64,000 nucleotides of DNA from NCBI GenBank assembly GCA_045661225.1, contig JAZRFF010000021.1, forward strand, positions 26,924 to 90,923. The letters are read 5' to 3'. Positions 61,561 through 64,000 of this stretch are shown here, piece by piece; position 1 is the stretch's first letter, and each line of letters begins with the position of its first letter. The stretch comes from HGM04593 sp045661225 (lineage in GTDB: Bacteria; Bacteroidota; Bacteroidia; Bacteroidales; Bacteroidaceae). Position numbers and translations under genes: made by a program. The notes below the pieces were generated by a model. That model had not been told where the DNA came from and made no database searches. It saw only the letters and a program-made list of their open reading frames with translations.

Positions 61561-62877
61561 ATGAACAGAATAACAAGAACCCTATTGAGCGTTGCGCTTC
61601 TCTTTGGAGCAATGAACGTCACCGCGCAGGAGACAAAGTACACCCCCACCCCCGAGAACCTTAAAGCAAGGCAGGAGTTTTCCGACAGCAAATTCGGAAT
61701 TTTTATCCATTGGGGTATTTACAGTATGTTCGCACAAGGCGAATGGTACCTGCAGAACTATGAGATTGACAAGCACGAGTATGCCAAGGCTGCCGATGCT
61801 TTCTACCCGCACCGCTTCAATGCCCGGGAGTGGGTTGCCGCAATAAAAGCATCGGGCGCAAAGTATATATGCTTCACAAGCCGTCATCACGACAGTTTTT
61901 CGATGTGGGATACCGAACAGAGCGAGTATAACATTGTCGATGCCACACCTTTCGGGCGCGACGTCATAAAAGAGCTTGCCGAGGAGTGCCACAAACAGGG
62001 CATTAAACTACATTTTTACTATTCGCACATAGACTGGGCGCGCGATGAGTACCCGTTGGGACGTACCGGAAAGAAGATTATAGGCCGCGTCCGCGAGAAT
62101 GAGGACTGGCCGGCGTACTACGATTTTATGAACAAGCAGCTGACCGAGCTTCTTACTCGTTACGGCGAGATTGGTGCTATTTGGTTCGACGGCAAGTGGG
62201 ACCGCGACGAGGACCCTGTACCCTTTGACTGGCAGCTCGACGAGCAGTATGCGCTCATACACCGTCTTCAGCCGGCGTGTCTCATCGGCAACAACCACCA
62301 CGAAGCGCCCCACCCCGGCGAGGATATTCAGATATTCGAGCGCGACCTACCCGGAGAGAACAAGGCCGGGCTGAGCGGTCAGGAGGTTAGCCGCCTGCCT
62401 CTTGAGACCTGCCAGACAATGAACGGAATGTGGGGCTACAAGCTCGTGGACCAGAATTACAAGAGTACCGAGACGCTGTTACGCCTGCTGATAAGCACGT
62501 CGGGCAAGGGCGCGAACCTGTTGCTCAATGTAGGGCCACAGCCCAACGGCGAGATTCCGGCTGCTGCCATAGAGCGTATGAAAGAGATGGGCGAATGGCT
62601 CAATGCCAACGGCGAGACAATATACGGCACTACAGCAGGCGACATTCCGGCACAGGAGTGGGGTGTAACCACGCGTAAGGGCGACCGTCTGTTCGTACAC
62701 ATATTCGACCTTGACAAAAAGGAACTTTTGCTGCCCCTCGGCTGCAAAGTAAAAAAAGCCTTCACATTCGCCGACAATAAACCCGTCAAATTCAAAAAGA
62801 CCAAGGAGGGCGTGAAACTGATGCTGAACGAGGTGCCTGCAGGCGTTGACTATATTGTTGAGTTAATAACAAAGTAA
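61561..62877 (+). CDS. GH29 alpha-L-fucosidase
   Basis: A 438-residue exported enzyme (signal peptide to about 23, TAQE). It has the GH29 barrel: SKFGIFIHWGIYSMFAQGEWY (about 43-63), FTSRHHDSFSMWD (105-117), and the nucleophile Asp210 in GAIWFDGKWDRD. The C-terminal beta domain follows (about 370-438). GH29 enzymes release fucose from host glycans with retention; the ISTSGKGANLLLNVGPQPNG segment is typical. I start at 61561 because the signal peptide begins there; a longer frame would run across the promoter elements. It is followed by cutC after 46 bases. Confidence 0.93.
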   Translation: MNRITRTLLSVALLFGAMNVTAQETKYTPTPENLKARQEFSDSKFGIFIHWGIYSMFAQGEWYLQNYEIDKHEYAKAADAFYPHRFNAREWVAAIKASGAKYICFTSRHHDSFSMWDTEQSEYNIVDATPFGRDVIKELAEECHKQGIKLHFYYSHIDWARDEYPLGRTGKKIIGRVRENEDWPAYYDFMNKQLTELLTRYGEIGAIWFDGKWDRDEDPVPFDWQLDEQYALIHRLQPACLIGNNHHEAPHPGEDIQIFERDLPGENKAGLSGQEVSRLPLETCQTMNGMWGYKLVDQNYKSTETLLRLLISTSGKGANLLLNVGPQPNGEIPAAAIERMKEMGEWLNANGETIYGTTAGDIPAQEWGVTTRKGDRLFVHIFDLDKKELLLPLGCKVKKAFTFADNKPVKFKKTKEGVKLMLNEVPAGVDYIVELITK

Positions 62878-62923
62878 CACAACAGGAAAGAAAAAGCAGG
62901 AATAAACAAAGCAACTGAGCAGT

Positions 62924-63655
62924 ATGGCTATATTGGAAATTTGCGCGGGAAGCGTCGAGAGCGCTGTTGCCGCACGCGACGGAGGAGCACAACGCATTGA
63001 ACTTTGTGCTGCGCTCGAGGTTGGCGGCGTAACACCGTCGGCAGGCCTCATTGCCGAGGCGCGTAAGGTCAAAGGGATAATACTCAACGTCATAATACGC
63101 CCGCGCGGAGGCGATTTTCTATACGACAGCAACGAGGCGGCCTGTATGGAGCACGACATACGCACTTGCAAGGCGTTGGGCGTCGACGGGGTGGTCATTG
63201 GTGCGCTCACGCCCGATGGCGATATTGACACGGCGTTATGCAGCCGCCTGATAGCTGCCGCCGAAGGTATGAGCGTAACTTTTCACCGCGCATTCGATAT
63301 GTGCCGCGACCCACGAAAGGCACTCGAGGAACTTATTGCACTCGGGTGCGACAGAGTGCTGACCTCGGGGCAGGCCTCAACAGCCGAGAAGGGCATTCCG
63401 ATGCTCAAGGAACTTGTGAGACAAGCCGACGGCAGAATAATAATTATGCCCGGCTGCGGAGTAAACAGCAGTAACGCAGCGCACATTCTTGCAGCAACCG
63501 GAGCAACAGAGATTCACGCCTCGGCACGCAAAGAGGTAGGCAGCCGTATGAGATTCCGCCACAGTGGTGTATCTATGGGCAACCCCGACAGCGACGAGTA
63601 TGGCCGTAAAGAGAGTGACGTTACAGAAATAAGGGCTATTGTAAATAGTTTGTAA
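62924..63655 (+). CDS. cutC: CutC family protein
   Basis: A 243-residue TIM-barrel protein of the CutC family: start LEICAGSVESAVAARDGGAQRIELCAAL, then NVIIRPRGGDFLY, VTFHRAFDMCRDP, RVLTSGQASTAEKG and IMPGCGVN in the usual order. CutC was named for copper tolerance in E. coli and is cytoplasmic, but its catalytic role is uncertain. It appears to share a transcript with the fucosidase, a common neighbourhood in gut Bacteroidales. Confidence 0.9.
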   Translation: MAILEICAGSVESAVAARDGGAQRIELCAALEVGGVTPSAGLIAEARKVKGIILNVIIRPRGGDFLYDSNEAACMEHDIRTCKALGVDGVVIGALTPDGDIDTALCSRLIAAAEGMSVTFHRAFDMCRDPRKALEELIALGCDRVLTSGQASTAEKGIPMLKELVRQADGRIIIMPGCGVNSSNAAHILAATGATEIHASARKEVGSRMRFRHSGVSMGNPDSDEYGRKESDVTEIRAIVNSL

Positions 63656-64000
63656 GGTTTTATACCCCAAAGCCATAAAAAACTGAAAGGTTAAAACTGA
63701 AAAGTGAAAGGTTAAAACTTGTGCAAGCGAGTGGGCGGTTAAAAACTGAAAGGTGAAAAGTGAAAGGGGGTGAAGTTTTATTGCCAACTTTAAATCCTCG
63801 GTGACCCGTGAGCTTTTCTTGCTCTAAAGGCAGGAATCTTTCTCACACTTTTTTAAAAAAGTGCGCAAAAAACGGGCAGACGCGTCCGTCATTCGGTGGC
63901 TCTTGGGATTGATTGACTCGCGCACTTTTCGCAACCCACGCGGTGTGACCGTGCCACACATCGCGTGACCTATAGCTGTGCGCTTCGTCGATTAAAAAAA
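63656..64000. other. Right-end intergenic region, no gene seen
   Basis: Contains the short purine-rich tandem repeats at 63677-63768 and a perfect palindrome (63846-63863, CACTTTTTT and mirror) that may be a terminator. The remainder shows no coding frame I can support. Confidence 0.5.
63677..63768 (+). repeat. Degenerate tandem repeats (CTGAAAGGT/GTGAAAGGT units)
   Basis: Units such as AAAACTGAAAGGT and AAAAGTGAAAGGT recur five to six times on both sides of a short unique segment. Copy-number variation between strains would be expected. Confidence 0.65.

Overview
This window looks like chromosomal DNA from a gut-type Bacteroidales bacterium (Prevotella/Bacteroides relatives). The evidence is the Bacteroidetes promoter -7 element TAnnTTTG in front of many genes, a tmRNA whose tag reads GNNNYALAA, a Bacteroidetes-length YidC, many exported lipoproteins with typical lipobox starts, and domain families largely typical of this phylum (GH92, BACON, FISUMP, DUF3078, DUF3316, C10 peptidases with a YDLkG...GiYIxNGKK tail). 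No genus can be fixed from the sequence alone.

Layout. 1-7311: end of an amino-acid antiporter, a GH92 mannosidase lipoprotein, a DUF4595-like lipoprotein, then on the minus strand a DUF3078 protein and a Kef-type antiporter. 7546-13328: yidC, a small conserved gene, a DUF2156 acyltransferase-like gene and a uracil-DNA glycosylase-like gene; the last is interrupted by a 1.5-kb AT-rich insert that leaves a duplicated, truncated 5' end. 13586-26132: two C10 (SpeB-like) cysteine peptidases, the second a 3,695-residue protein that also carries a complete sialidase domain and about 14 InlB-B-like repeats, followed by a tightly linked 52-residue small protein. 26347-34953: housekeeping genes (zapB-like, zapA, rny, ccsA-like, mntP, tmRNA, an AraC regulator, DUF3467, FKBP lipoprotein, glyS). 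35297-51270: a 16-kb, all-minus-strand block of exported proteins (transglutaminase-like, LPP20-like, periplasmic caspase, PEGA, FISUMP, BACON) wrapped around an ECF-like sigma factor and a membrane protein with anti-sigma topology. 52125-56746: parC, DUF3316 and an S41 peptidase. 56847-59502: tRNA-Leu(UAG) followed by two toxin-antitoxin cassettes, each led by the same 258-bp repeat and mixed with copies of a 75-bp dispersed element. 59517-63655: a third PEGA protein, a GH29 fucosidase and cutC.

How it fits together. Several genes form a host-glycan/host-protein degradation theme: GH92 mannosidase, GH29 fucosidase, the sialidase-peptidase fusion and the paired C10 peptidase. The fucosidase and the small C10 peptidase are both preceded by the same repeat, which carries a promoter-like box. 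The caspase/sigma/PEGA/LPP20 block is the best candidate for an undescribed envelope system. The two insertion regions (UDG locus and tRNA-Leu locus) are both bracketed by direct repeats of local sequence, and neither contains a visible recombinase.
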